64,000 nt of DNA from CAVYOD01 sp963770045. GTDB lineage: Bacteria > Acidobacteriota > Aminicenantia > Aminicenantales > CAVYOD01. Numbering within the stretch: the stretch's first letter is position 1; each line of letters opens with the position of its first letter. The translations under genes and the position numbers were made by a program. Below, in pieces: positions 44,544 to 54,697 of this stretch. The notes beneath the pieces are model-generated. The model worked only from the letters and a program-made list of their open reading frames with translations. It searched no databases and was not told where the DNA came from. The stretch covers positions 79,529 to 143,528 of the forward strand of contig CAVYOD010000023.1 in NCBI GenBank assembly GCA_963770045.1, in the 5' to 3' direction.

Positions 44544-45610
44544 GCCTTTTCGCCTTTCTTCGGCGACAATACTCCAAAACGAACTCTTCCAGAAGCGTTT
44601 TGACCGAAACATCGGATGTTTTCATGTTGAGGTCGATCATCTGCAGCTCCTGGAAGGCCCATTTCAAATCTTCCCCGGAGGTTCTTTCGATCAATGAGAA
44701 AAAATCGTTGAATTTTCGGCTGTAGAGGTCCGCATAATTCTCAGAGATCTGAGGCTTCAGTTCCCGAAAAATTTGTTTTTTGTCCTTGACCTTCTCCTTC
44801 AGGGACAACTTGGCAATATAAATATCCCTGAACATACGGAAGACATTTCCCAGGATGTTCTCCGGCTTCGTGCCCTCCTCGAAAAGATTGTTCAGCACCC
44901 TGAGGGAGCCGGCCGGGTCCCCTCTCTCCAGGTTGTCCGTCAACTCCCAATCTAGATAGGATTTGTCCCAGGCTGAAACCTGGCTGACATCGTCCACCTC
45001 GATCAATTTTTTTTCTCCGACGTAGAGGGTCAGCTTCTCCAGCTCGTTGTCCAGCCTTTGAAGGTCATTTCCGACGAGGTCGACGAGCTCATCCCTGGCT
45101 TCCTGGCTGATCTTCTTCCCCGACGAATAGAGCCTGGCGTCAATCCAGGCGGACAGATTGTTCCCCCGGAGCGATCTGATCTCTTTGACGGTCACGATGG
45201 ATTCTGGGAATGAGGAGAAGAACCTCACCAGAGGGTGGCTCTTCCTGGTCTTCTCGGGAAGCACGATGATGATCACCGTCCGGGGAGAGGGAGAGGAAAA
45301 ATAGTCCTTGAGAAGCTTGCTCTCGGTGGCGGAAAGGCTGCCTTTTTCTCCGTCCCCGACTTGCACCCGGATAACTCGCCAGGGAGAAAAGAAGAAGGGG
45401 ACGGTCCTGGCTAGGTCGACGATGTCCATCCAGCTGGAATCCCCGAGGATGAATCTCTCGTAGTTGAAGTGCTCGCCCTCCGGCGGGACCAAGGCATCCC
45501 TCAGCTGCCGGGTGAACTGCTCCGCGAGGTAGGTCTCCTCTCCATAGAAAGAAATAGGCTGCGGAAAGCGTCTCTTCGTTGACTTCTCGATTCAGGAGGG
45601 AATTCCGCAC
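44521..45610 (-). CDS. holA: DNA polymerase III subunit delta (frameshifted)
   Basis: Most of the protein is in one frame (44521-45492 and slightly upstream): YFLYGEE-type start FYGEETYLAEQF, then ARLYSSGKKISQEA, LVGNDLQRLDNELEKL and the C-terminal helices. The start is probably GTG 45610, just after the lptE stop, in another frame (MRNSLLNREVNEETLSAAYF). One extra base at TTTC (45547-45550) separates them; without it the protein has ~362 residues. Delta opens the beta clamp and is essential, so a true loss here would be surprising. Confidence 0.82.
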
Positions 45611-45614
45611 CGGG

Positions 45615-46130
45615 CTAAAACCCCTCCAGGATGTTGACGACCAGGCTGCGGGCGAATTTCTCGGCCACCTTGTCGATGGCCAGCGTTTCGACGGATTCAA
45701 AGTCGGTGCCCTGGGGCACTTCATACTCCTCGGTGTAATTGAACGAGGGGTTGGAAAAAAGGACTTTCTGGCTCACCAGGTCTCGGAGCACGATCTTGGC
45801 GACAATGACGATGTTGTAGCGGTCGGCCGAGCCGCTGCCGGAAAAGGCAATCGGGTTGACATTGAAGGAGATGATGTCGCCGATGAGCACGGCGTCGGCT
45901 CCGCCGGCATCGGCGCTGACCTCCAGTCTCGCCCGGGCCACCAGTTCATTGGTCACGTTTTGGGTCAGCTTGAGGTCCAACTCGTAGCGGGTCGTTTCGT
46001 TCTTAAACATCGGAATGCTGATCTTCTTGATGTGGGTCGGAAGAAAGCTCCCCGTCCCCCGAAGGTGATAGCCGCACTGGATCAGCAGAGCGCAGGCGAA
46101 AAAAAGCCACGGGATCTTTTTCATGGTCAT
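45615..46130 (-). CDS. lptE: LPS assembly lipoprotein LptE-like
   Basis: The product has 171 residues. A lipoprotein signal ends at LLIQC (FFACALLIQCGYHLRGTG), and the family motif GYHLRG follows the Cys. LptE plugs the LptD barrel. The DUF/LptE segment VTNELVARARLEVSA is typical. It sits between leuS and holA, exactly as in many Gram-negative bacteria. Confidence 0.88.
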   Translation of the reverse strand: MTMKKIPWLFFACALLIQCGYHLRGTGSFLPTHIKKISIPMFKNETTRYELDLKLTQNVTNELVARARLEVSADAGGADAVLIGDIISFNVNPIAFSGSGSADRYNIVIVAKIVLRDLVSQKVLFSNPSFNYTEEYEVPQGTDFESVETLAIDKVAEKFARSLVVNILEGF

Positions 46131-46138
46131 TCCAAGGT

Positions 46139-48637
46139 TCAGACGACTATATTGACAAGCTTATCCTTAACGCAAATCACTTTTCTGATCGGTTTGCCGG
46201 CCAGAATGGCCTGAATGCGAGCCAGGCGGAGGGCCTCTTCTTTCAGCCTTTCTTCGGTCGCACCGGCCTCGATTTCAAATTTATCGCGCAGCTTTCCGTT
46301 GACCTGGACGACGACAGTCAGTATTTCCTCGCGGGCCAATTCCGGGTTATAGGACGGCCAGGGGGCGCGGGCGAGGAGCTCATGGTGTCCCATCAGCTCC
46401 CAGATCTCTTCGGTGATGTGGGGCGCAAAGGGGGAGAGAAGCATGATCATCTGTTCCACGGCTTCCCGCAGGAGGGCTTTCCCTTCAGGGGACATCCTCA
46501 GGACTTCTCTGTCTTTCTTGATTTGGTTGTAGAGTTCCATGATCGCGCTGATAGCCGTATTCAAATGGAACCTGTTTTCAATGTCTTCACTGACCTTCTT
46601 GATAGTCTGATGAATCTTCTTGAGCAGCTTCTTGGCGCTTTCCCCTTCCGCTTCCGCCTTGGCCAACGGTCGGGCCGGTCCTTCGTAGAGGTCCTTGTTT
46701 TCCTGAAAAAGATTCCAGATTCGGGCCAAGAACCGGTAACAACCCTCGATTCCCTCCTCGTCCCAGGCGAATTCTTTCTCGGGAGGAGAGGCAAAGAGGA
46801 TAAAGACGCGCAGAGCGTCGGCTCCGTATTCCTGGACGATCTCGTCGGGGTCGACCACGTTCCCCTTCGACTTGGACATGGCCGCGCCGTCTTTGGTCAC
46901 CATGCCTTGAGCCAGGTAATGAGGGAACGGTTCATCGATCTTGGCCAGCCCCAAGTCGCGCAGGACTTTGGTAAAAAACCGGGCATAAATCAGGTGCAGG
47001 ATCGCGTGTTCTACCCCGCCGATGTAGAGGTCTATAGGAAGCCAATAGTCGGCGGCTTCCGGATCGAAGGGGAAGCGACTTTCGCCGGGCGAACAGTAGC
47101 GGAAGTAATACCATGAGGAATCCACGAAAGTGTCCATGGTGTCTGTTTCCCGGCGGGCTTCTCCACCGCACTTTGGACAGGTCGTTTTGACAAAGCTCTC
47201 CAGCTTTTCCAGGGGAGATCCCTCCTCCCCGGTGAATTTCACCTCGAAGGGGATCCTGACCGGCAGGTCCTCATAGGGCACACCGACGGTCCCGCACCTC
47301 TGGCAATAGATGATCGGGATGGGGGTTCCCCAATAGCGCTGACGGGAAATCCCCCAGTCTCGAAGGCGGAAGGTCGTGCTCTCCCGGCCGAAGCCTTTTC
47401 TTTCCGCGTAAAGGTTCATGCTTTCAATGGCCTCGGAGGAGCGCAATCCAGAGTAAGGACCTGAGTCACGGAGAACTCCGTAAGCTTCAAAGGCTTCGCC
47501 CGGTTTCGGCTTGGGATCCAGGTCGTTTTCTGGGAAGATGACGGGTTTGATGGGTATCCCATATTTGAGGGCGAATTCATAATCCCTTTGGTCGTGAGCG
47601 GGAACGGCCATGATGGCGCCCGTCCCGTATTCCATCAAGACATAATTGGCGATCCAGATGGGAATCTCCTCCCCGGAGAATGGGTTGAGAGCCTTTTTGC
47701 CGGTATCAATCCCCTCTTTCTCTTCTTCGCCCTCTTGTCTGGACCGGGCCCCTGCGCCCGCCCGGGATATCCACTCGTGGAGCTTCTCTCGGCCGGCCGG
47801 CTCGGTCACCAGCTCGTGGGCCAGGGGATGCTCGGGCGACAGGACGACGAAGGTCGCCCCGTAAACGGTATCAACCCGGGTCGTAAAAACCTCGATGGCC
47901 AAACCCTTCCCCGAGACCGGAAAGGACACCAGACTGCCGGTGCTTTTCCCGATCCAGTTCTTCTGCATCAGCAGGACATGCTCGGGCCACTTCCGGAGCA
48001 GGTCGTGACCGGTCAGGAGCTCATCGGCATAGTCGGTGATCTTCAGGAACCACTGCTCCATTTTCTTCGGGACCACAACATCATCACAGCGCCAGCACTG
48101 ACCGCTCGTCACCTGCTCGTTGGCCAGGACGGTCCGGCACTGGGGACACCAGTTGACCCAGCTCTTTTTGCGGAAGGCCAGGCCTCGGTCAAACATCTTC
48201 AAGAAGATCCACTGGTTCCATTTATAATACTCAGGTAGGCAGCTGTTCACTTCCCTGGACCAGTCGTAGCTCAGGCCCAGCCGCTTCATCTGCTCCCGCA
48301 TGTGGGCGATGTTGTCCATGGTCCATTTCTGAGGATGGATGCCGTGACGGATGGCGGCGTTCTCGGCCGGCATTCCCAGGGCATCCCAACCGATAGGGTG
48401 GATGACGTTGAACCCCTTCCTGATCCTATAGCGGGAGATGACGTCGCCGATGGAGTAGTTGCGGACATGGCCCATATGGATGTGCCCGGAGGGATAGGGA
48501 TACATTTCCAGGCAATAGTATTTGACCTTCTGGGGGTCTTCGCAGACCTCGAAGACCCTCTCCTCGTCCCAGATTTTCTGCCACTTTTCCTCGATCCGGC
48601 GAAAATCGTAAGCTTCTTTGAACTCTCGGTTGGTCAT
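46139..48637 (-). CDS. leuS: Leucyl-tRNA synthetase
   Basis: The product has 832 residues, full length for bacterial LeuRS. The HIGH motif is in YPSGHIHMGHVRNYS, the KMSKS motif in AMSKSKGNVVDPDE, the CP1 editing domain is present (~225-420), and zinc cysteines occur (WCPQCRTVL, CWRC). It is followed by lptE and holA in one operon. Confidence 0.97.
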   Translation of the reverse strand: MTNREFKEAYDFRRIEEKWQKIWDEERVFEVCEDPQKVKYYCLEMYPYPSGHIHMGHVRNYSIGDVISRYRIRKGFNVIHPIGWDALGMPAENAAIRHGIHPQKWTMDNIAHMREQMKRLGLSYDWSREVNSCLPEYYKWNQWIFLKMFDRGLAFRKKSWVNWCPQCRTVLANEQVTSGQCWRCDDVVVPKKMEQWFLKITDYADELLTGHDLLRKWPEHVLLMQKNWIGKSTGSLVSFPVSGKGLAIEVFTTRVDTVYGATFVVLSPEHPLAHELVTEPAGREKLHEWISRAGAGARSRQEGEEEKEGIDTGKKALNPFSGEEIPIWIANYVLMEYGTGAIMAVPAHDQRDYEFALKYGIPIKPVIFPENDLDPKPKPGEAFEAYGVLRDSGPYSGLRSSEAIESMNLYAERKGFGRESTTFRLRDWGISRQRYWGTPIPIIYCQRCGTVGVPYEDLPVRIPFEVKFTGEEGSPLEKLESFVKTTCPKCGGEARRETDTMDTFVDSSWYYFRYCSPGESRFPFDPEAADYWLPIDLYIGGVEHAILHLIYARFFTKVLRDLGLAKIDEPFPHYLAQGMVTKDGAAMSKSKGNVVDPDEIVQEYGADALRVFILFASPPEKEFAWDEEGIEGCYRFLARIWNLFQENKDLYEGPARPLAKAEAEGESAKKLLKKIHQTIKKVSEDIENRFHLNTAISAIMELYNQIKKDREVLRMSPEGKALLREAVEQMIMLLSPFAPHITEEIWELMGHHELLARAPWPSYNPELAREEILTVVVQVNGKLRDKFEIEAGATEERLKEEALRLARIQAILAGKPIRKVICVKDKLVNIVV

Positions 48638-48675
48638 GGCTTTTTATTGATTTGAGTCCGGAAGATCAGAAATTC

Positions 48676-48704
48676 ATCTTAGATTCATTGAGTGGAAAAG
48701 TCAA
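48676..48704 (-). promoter_or_regulatory. Promoter of leuS-lptE-holA
   Basis: On the minus strand: TTGACT (48704-48699), a 17-base spacer and TAAGAT (48681-48676), leaving a leader of about 30 bases before the ATG at 48637. Confidence 0.6.
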
Positions 48705-48975
48705 ATCTGCGGTCCTATGTGGCCTGAGCTCGTAGCCCGTAGCTATCAAGAATTGAAGGCATATAGCAGATTGCCGATCTCCTTTGGCATCTAATGACAC
48801 TTTCCGCCTTCTTCCTTAGCTTCTGTCTCGCTCCGGTAGCTCCCACGATGTCCTTGGATATAAATTGCAGGATCCTCCTCGTTTTACTGCTCAGATGCTC
48901 ACGGCTCACTGCTCACCATGCATGTGATTCTGCTTGACTTTGCGGCTGTTTTGAAAAAAAATCAAAGTTCGCTCC
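48705..48975. other. Intergenic region upstream of btuD, no riboswitch seen
   Basis: This gap before the B12 uptake genes contains CTCACGG/CTCACTG heptads (48898-48916) and a TTGACT at 48934-48939 without a clear -10 box. I looked for a cobalamin riboswitch B12 box and did not see one. A weak minus-strand frame (48715-48909) has no recognisable product. Confidence 0.35.
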
Positions 48976-48984
48976 GTGAAGACC

Positions 48985-49770
48985 ATGGCCATTGTTGAAG
49001 TTGAAGACCTCAGCGCCGGGTATGGAGATGGTTTCGTCATCCATGACTTGGCCTTTTCTCTTGAAGCCGGAGAATTCGTCACCATCTTGGGAAAAAACGG
49101 TTCTGGCAAAAGCACCCTGATCAAGGCACTCCTCGGTCTCCTCAAGAATGTCGCCGGCCGGGCCGAGGTCGCGGGGCAGGATATCTCCCGCCTGAATTCC
49201 AGGCAGATCGCGAAAATTGTCGCCTATGTTCCTCAGATTTTCGATGCGACTTTTGAATTCACGGTCCAGGAGATCATCCACATGGGAAGGTATGCCCACC
49301 AGGGAAGGTTCGAGCGGCCGACTCCCGAGGATGAGCGGACGATCGAAGAGGTCATGCGCTCCGCCCGGGTCACTCCCCTCAAGGACAAGAAGATGGCCCA
49401 CCTCAGTGGTGGAGAACGCCAGCGGGTCTTGATCGCTCGGGCCCTGGCTCAGGATACACCTCTGTTATTCCTGGACGAACCCAGCTCTCATCTGGATATT
49501 AGCTATCAGCTCGACGTCTACCGCCTCCTCAAGAGACTCCAGGAAGAAAAGGGCAAAACGATCCTTTGCACCGAGCACAACATCAACCTAGCCATCCCCT
49601 TTTCGAACAGGATCATGTTTCTGAAGGATGGCCGGATCCACAGCCTGGGCCCGCCCCGGGACCTGATTACCGGAGAAAGCATCCGGGACGTCTTCGCGGC
49701 CGATGTGGACGTAAGGGAAAATGTCCACTCCCGACTCCCGGAGATCTCGCTCATCCCCAAGACCGACTGA
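48985..49770 (+). CDS. btuD: Cobalamin/Fe-siderophore ABC transporter ATPase
   Basis: From ATG 48985 (a GTG at 48976 is also possible) the product has 261 residues. Walker A is GKNGSGKST, the signature LSGGERQRV, and Walker B LLFLDEPSSHLD. It belongs to the BtuD/FhuC/FecE group. The next two genes encode the binding protein and the permease, so the set is btuD-btuF-btuC. The family alone cannot separate B12 from iron chelates. Confidence 0.85.
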   Translation: MAIVEVEDLSAGYGDGFVIHDLAFSLEAGEFVTILGKNGSGKSTLIKALLGLLKNVAGRAEVAGQDISRLNSRQIAKIVAYVPQIFDATFEFTVQEIIHMGRYAHQGRFERPTPEDERTIEEVMRSARVTPLKDKKMAHLSGGERQRVLIARALAQDTPLLFLDEPSSHLDISYQLDVYRLLKRLQEEKGKTILCTEHNINLAIPFSNRIMFLKDGRIHSLGPPRDLITGESIRDVFAADVDVRENVHSRLPEISLIPKTD

Positions 49771-49771
49771 G

Positions 49772-50680
49772 ATGAAGACCAGAGCGGCCCTCTTTTTCTT
49801 TGCGCTTTCAATGCTTTCTCCTCCGGTCCAGGGCGGACAAAATCGTGCTCTCAAAGATGACCTCGGTTATTCGTTTCAGATGTCCTCCCCTCCCCAGAGG
49901 ATCGTTTCTCTGGCTCCCAACATCACAGAAATTCTCTTCGCCCTTGACCTCGGAAACAAAGTTGTCGGCGTCACCCGCTTCTGCGATTATCCTCCCCAGG
50001 CGCTCCTGAAGGAAAAGGTGGGTGGCATGGTCGACCCGAGCCTCGAAAAGATCAAATCCTTGAACCCGGATCTGATCATCGCCTTCAGGGGAAACCCGCT
50101 CAGGATGCTTACCCGGCTCAAGAGCCTGGGATTCCCGGTCTTCATCTTTGAGACGGGCTCCGACCTCGAGTCTCTGTTCCTGATGATCGAGCGGGTGGGC
50201 CTCCTGACCCAGAAGACCACCGAAGCACACAGCCTGGTTACGGCCCTCCGGCAGAGGTCGGAGGCGATTCAAGCCGCGCTTCAGTCGGTCACCCTCCGGC
50301 CCAGGGTTTTCTTGAGCCTCCCCGGACTCGGACTTTGGACCTGCGGGAAGGAGAGCTATCTCAACGATCTCCTCCGAAAGGCCAAAGGAGAAAACGTGGC
50401 CGGAGCGATTCCCCAAAAATGGCTGCGATATAACCGGGAACAGCTCGTCCGCGACAACCCCGAGGTCATCATTGTCCTGGCCAAATCGCAGGCAGACTAT
50501 CAAACCGCAAGAGCCTGGCTCTTGAAAGAAGCCGATCTCCGGGACGTGGAAGCTGTCCGCAGGGGGGAAATCCGTTTTCTGGACGAAAACCTGGCCAGCC
50601 GCTACGGCCCCCGGCTGGTCGAGGCGCTCGGCCAATTGGCCCGCCTTCTCCATCCGCGTCACTTTGGAGAGGTCCGATGA
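49772..50680 (+). CDS. btuF: Periplasmic cobalamin-binding protein BtuF-like
   Basis: From ATG 49772 the product has 302 residues with a signal peptide (ALFFFALSMLSPPVQGG). The type III binding-protein fold shows PQRIVSLAPNITEILFAL, VVGVTRFCDYPP and LNPDLIIAF. The CDYPP motif is typical of BtuF and argues for B12. Its stop overlaps the btuC start. Confidence 0.85.
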   Translation: MKTRAALFFFALSMLSPPVQGGQNRALKDDLGYSFQMSSPPQRIVSLAPNITEILFALDLGNKVVGVTRFCDYPPQALLKEKVGGMVDPSLEKIKSLNPDLIIAFRGNPLRMLTRLKSLGFPVFIFETGSDLESLFLMIERVGLLTQKTTEAHSLVTALRQRSEAIQAALQSVTLRPRVFLSLPGLGLWTCGKESYLNDLLRKAKGENVAGAIPQKWLRYNREQLVRDNPEVIIVLAKSQADYQTARAWLLKEADLRDVEAVRRGEIRFLDENLASRYGPRLVEALGQLARLLHPRHFGEVR

Positions 50681-51671
50681 CCTTGGCAGGGAGGAAGCGG
50701 CTGCTCCTCGTGATTCTCCTCTTCCTATTCCTGGGCGGGCTTCTTCTCTCTCTTCTCATCAGGGCCAGTCCAAACATCAGCCCGGGACTTGGGGAATTTT
50801 CTATTCAACCACGACAAAACCTTTTCGACCATCTTTCTCGACCTCAGGCTGTCCCGGGCTGCTCTGGCATTTCTGGTGGGAGCCAGCCTCGGCCTGGCCG
50901 GAGCGATCCTCCAGGGCTATTTTCAGAATTCGATGGCCGACCCTTTCGTTGTCGGGGTCTCTTCGGCAGCCTCATTCGGGGCCGTCCTTTGTCTGAACCT
51001 TGGTTTGAATGTTTCCCTGCTCGGGTTTTCCGGCCAGAGTTTTTTTGCCTTCGCGTCCGGCTTCGCTATCGTTTACCTTGTCTATCTCCTGTCCCAGAAA
51101 AAGGGCGTTTTTAAGGTCGAGACGCTGCTCTTGACAGGAATCGCCGCCGGCGCACTTGACCTCTTCTTTGACCACCTTTCTCTTGTTCCTGAGGTCCGAT
51201 TCTTACGAACAGGCCGTTTTTTGGCTCTTGGGGAGCTTCTCGCTGGCCGAGTGGAAACAGGTGGGCATGGTCGGCCTTTATTTCTGTATCTCGCTGGCCC
51301 TTGCCCAGGGCCTGGCCAAAGACATGAATTTGCTTGTTTTAGGAGACGAGATAGCTCAGTCCCTCGGCTGCCCCGTGAGACGGGTGCGAAAAATCTTCTT
51401 GGTAGTCTCCACGTTGCTCGCCGCCGCCTCTGTCTCTGTCAGCGGGATCATCGGCTTTGTCGGCCTGGTCGTGCCTCACTGGATCAGGATCCTGATCGGA
51501 CCCGACCATAGGCGGCTCTTCCTCTATTCCGCCTTGGCCGGAGGCGTCTTTCTCGTCTATTCCGACCTTTTGGCGCGGGTAGTCTTGTTTCCTACCGAAC
51601 TCCCCATTGGAATTATCACAGCAGCCGTTGGCGCGCCTTTCTTTATTTACCTGCTCAATCAGCGCCGCTAG
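50677..51671 (+). CDS. btuC: FecCD/BtuC-type permease (two frameshifts)
   Basis: Three overlapping frames add up to a complete ~330-residue BtuC. Part 1 starts at ATG 50677 with the first helix (LLLVILLFLFLGGLLLSLL). Part 2 (from about 50790) holds SRAALAFLVGASLGLAGAIL and DPFVVGVSSAASFGAVL. Part 3 (from about 51157) holds TFLLFLRSDSYEQAVFWLLG and SGIIGFVGLVVPHWIR. Breaks are at the GGGG 50791-50794 and at CTTG 51155-51158; each is cured by removing one base. It forms the membrane channel for the btuD/btuF products. Confidence 0.82.
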
Positions 51672-51718
51672 GGGCTGGTTGCGCCGTCCCTTCCCTAATG
51701 CTAGAATGAAAAAAAACC

Positions 51719-52300
51719 ATGGTCTTTTTCTTCGTCAAAGATACGCGGCACAAGTACAGATGGTTCTCCTCGGAGCCGCTGGAAGAAATCCAGGTCAAGT
51801 TCTCCCGCTGGAGAAAAATCTGGGAGCTGGCGAAGAACAAACTGATTCTGCTTCCCAAGAGGTCCCTGAGCCAGGAACAGGCCTTTGACCAGGCGACCAG
51901 ACTGGCCGGAGAGGACAGGGTCAGGATCTGTCACTCCAGCCGGACGACAGAAAAGAAAGCAAAAACCAGGTTGTTCTTTTTTCTTCAAAAACAACGGACA
52001 AGCCACATCCTTCTTCTTGTCGGCGAAACGCTTCTTCTCCCGCTGGCCGGACTGGCCACGCTCATTCCCGGACCGAACATCTTTTTCGGGGCTCTGGCTC
52101 TGGTCATGATCACCCACTGGCGGGCCCTGCGGGGCATCAACCGTTTGCTGGCCAGAGAATACGAATTCATCGGCTGCCCTCTCCTCGCGGAATGGGAAGG
52201 CGCCGTAGATTCCAGGGCAGAGACGGAATTTCATCTTCTCCTTGGGCGAATAGAACAAGAGTATGGCCTCCAGGGCCTCCACAAGATCCTGGCGAAATAA
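51719..52300 (+). CDS. Conserved membrane-associated protein of unknown function
   Basis: The product has 193 residues. A hydrophobic stretch at about 95-125 (ILLLVGETLLLPLAGLATL) is followed by PGPNIFFGALALVMITHWRALRG. This segment recalls the mitochondrial K+-H+ exchange-related (Mit_KHE1) family, but I hold that only tentatively. The rest is basic and helical. It is 47 bases after btuC and 47 before the next gene. Confidence 0.6.
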   Translation: MVFFFVKDTRHKYRWFSSEPLEEIQVKFSRWRKIWELAKNKLILLPKRSLSQEQAFDQATRLAGEDRVRICHSSRTTEKKAKTRLFFFLQKQRTSHILLLVGETLLLPLAGLATLIPGPNIFFGALALVMITHWRALRGINRLLAREYEFIGCPLLAEWEGAVDSRAETEFHLLLGRIEQEYGLQGLHKILAK

Positions 52301-52309
52301 ATCGCCGGT

Positions 52310-52338
52310 TTGACAAAGCGGCGCTTTTGTTTTATTTT
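52310..52338 (+). promoter_or_regulatory. Promoter of the DUF948-ytxH pair, near-leaderless
   Basis: TTGACA (52310-52315), a 17-base spacer, TATTTT (52333-52338), then 9 bases to ATG 52348, with no ribosome site. Confidence 0.65.
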
Positions 52339-52347
52339 TAAATCATA

Positions 52348-52720
52348 ATGCTGCTAACCCTAAATCAGATTTTGTGGATTATCCTTACCCTGGCGGTCGT
52401 TGTGGCCGTCATCTTCCTGGTCCTTCTTCTCATCCAGCTTCGCAAGACGGCTCGGGAGGGAGAACAGACCCTGATCGAAGTGAGAGAACTGGTTAAGGAT
52501 CTCCGAGAGACAGAGCATAAGATCGACGCCAGCGTCACGGAAATTGGAGAGATCATCCGGGTTTCCAGAAGACACCATCAGCGGTCTCTCAGCCATAACC
52601 GGCTACGTGACCACCGGTCTCATGCGCTCGACATTGAAAGCCTGGGCTTTCGCTCTCCCGGCGCTCCGCTGGAGTTGGCAGCGGCTGAAAAAAAGAAAGG
52701 AGAAGCAAAATGGGAGATAA
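52348..52720 (+). CDS. DUF948-like membrane protein (frameshifted)
   Basis: An N-terminal helix (ILWIILTLAVVVAVIFLVLL) and a heptad-patterned segment (EVRELVKDLRETEHKI) match DUF948-type proteins. Past residue ~72 the frame shown by the first ATG becomes His/Arg-rich nonsense. The frame one base on reads GFPEDTISGLSAITGYVTTG, then LKAWAFALPAL, and a Lys-rich tail ending at 52720. One extra base at CCGGG (52557-52561) explains it; the repaired product has 123 residues. It overlaps the next gene by 11 bases, a common DUF948-YtxH pairing. Confidence 0.7.
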
Positions 52721-53039
52721 CGGCAAATGTTCGAGCTTTCTGGAGGACACGTTGATCTTTGTCGCCGGAGCCGTGACGGGTTTCGTCCTCGGCATCCTCT
52801 TCGCCCCGGCGAGTGGAAAGGAAACCAGGGCCAAGATCAAAGACCAGGCCGTCAAGACGAGTGAGATGGCCAAAGAGAGCTATGAGAAGATCGCCAAAGA
52901 AGCCGAAAAGGGAATCAAGATCGTCAAGGAAAAAACCACCGAAGGAATCGACGCGATCAAGGAATTCATAGAAAAGAAACGGGAAGACCTCTTGAAAAAA
53001 ACTTCTGAATCGCCCCAGGGGGAGCGATCCGGCGAATAA
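52710..53039 (+). CDS. YtxH domain-containing protein
   Basis: The product has 109 residues. The YtxH pattern is present: a membrane helix with TLIFVAGAVTGFVLGILFAP, SGKETRAKI, then long amphipathic Lys/Glu helices (about 45-95). Family members are often stress-induced membrane proteins; their role is unclear. Confidence 0.85.
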   Translation: MGDNGKCSSFLEDTLIFVAGAVTGFVLGILFAPASGKETRAKIKDQAVKTSEMAKESYEKIAKEAEKGIKIVKEKTTEGIDAIKEFIEKKREDLLKKTSESPQGERSGE

Positions 53040-53087
53040 CAAGTCCTCAGCGTTCAAAATAACCCTATCCTTGGTTAGAGAGATATC

Positions 53088-54383
<1,296 letters not shown>

Positions 54384-54392
54384 AGGGAAAGA

Positions 54393-54474
54393 GACGTCTA
54401 TCTCGCCAATCTCGTCGTTTCGTCATTTCGCCCCAGCCCATTCACTGCTCAGTGCTCCCAGCTCGCGGCTCACT
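54393..54474. repeat. 9-mer and heptad repeats after eno
   Basis: GTCTATCTCGCC/ATCTCGTCG-type 9-mers (54393-54430) are followed by CACTGCTCAGTGCTC-type heptads (54443-54474). I see no terminator T-run. Confidence 0.55.
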
Positions 54475-54697
54475 TTTAATCGTTGAGTGATTTGAGCTTC
54501 AAAATCGTCTATAATAGTGTTTCGTGGTTTATCGCGCTTGCCAAAGAAGAAGCGGAGATGGTTCATTCTGCGAAACAGACAAATGACGGCACAGAACCAG
54601 ATGCAGAAAATGGCGAGATAAGGAGAGGGCAAGCTAGACGATCTTATGTTCGTTGACTTCGGGAAAGAGCAATTTTGAGATAAGCGGAATCAGGGTC
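54475..54697. other. Intergenic region with a TATAAT box
   Basis: A perfect TATAAT at 54510-54515 may serve the M20 amidohydrolase gene; possible -35 boxes (TTGAGT, TTGAGC) are at poor distances. No other gene is convincing here. Confidence 0.4.

Noticed and set aside
54517..54621. A 34-residue Lys/Arg-rich frame beginning at GTG just after TATAAT
   Set aside because: The start codon lies only one base beyond the -10 box, upstream of any normal transcription start, and the peptide matches nothing I know.
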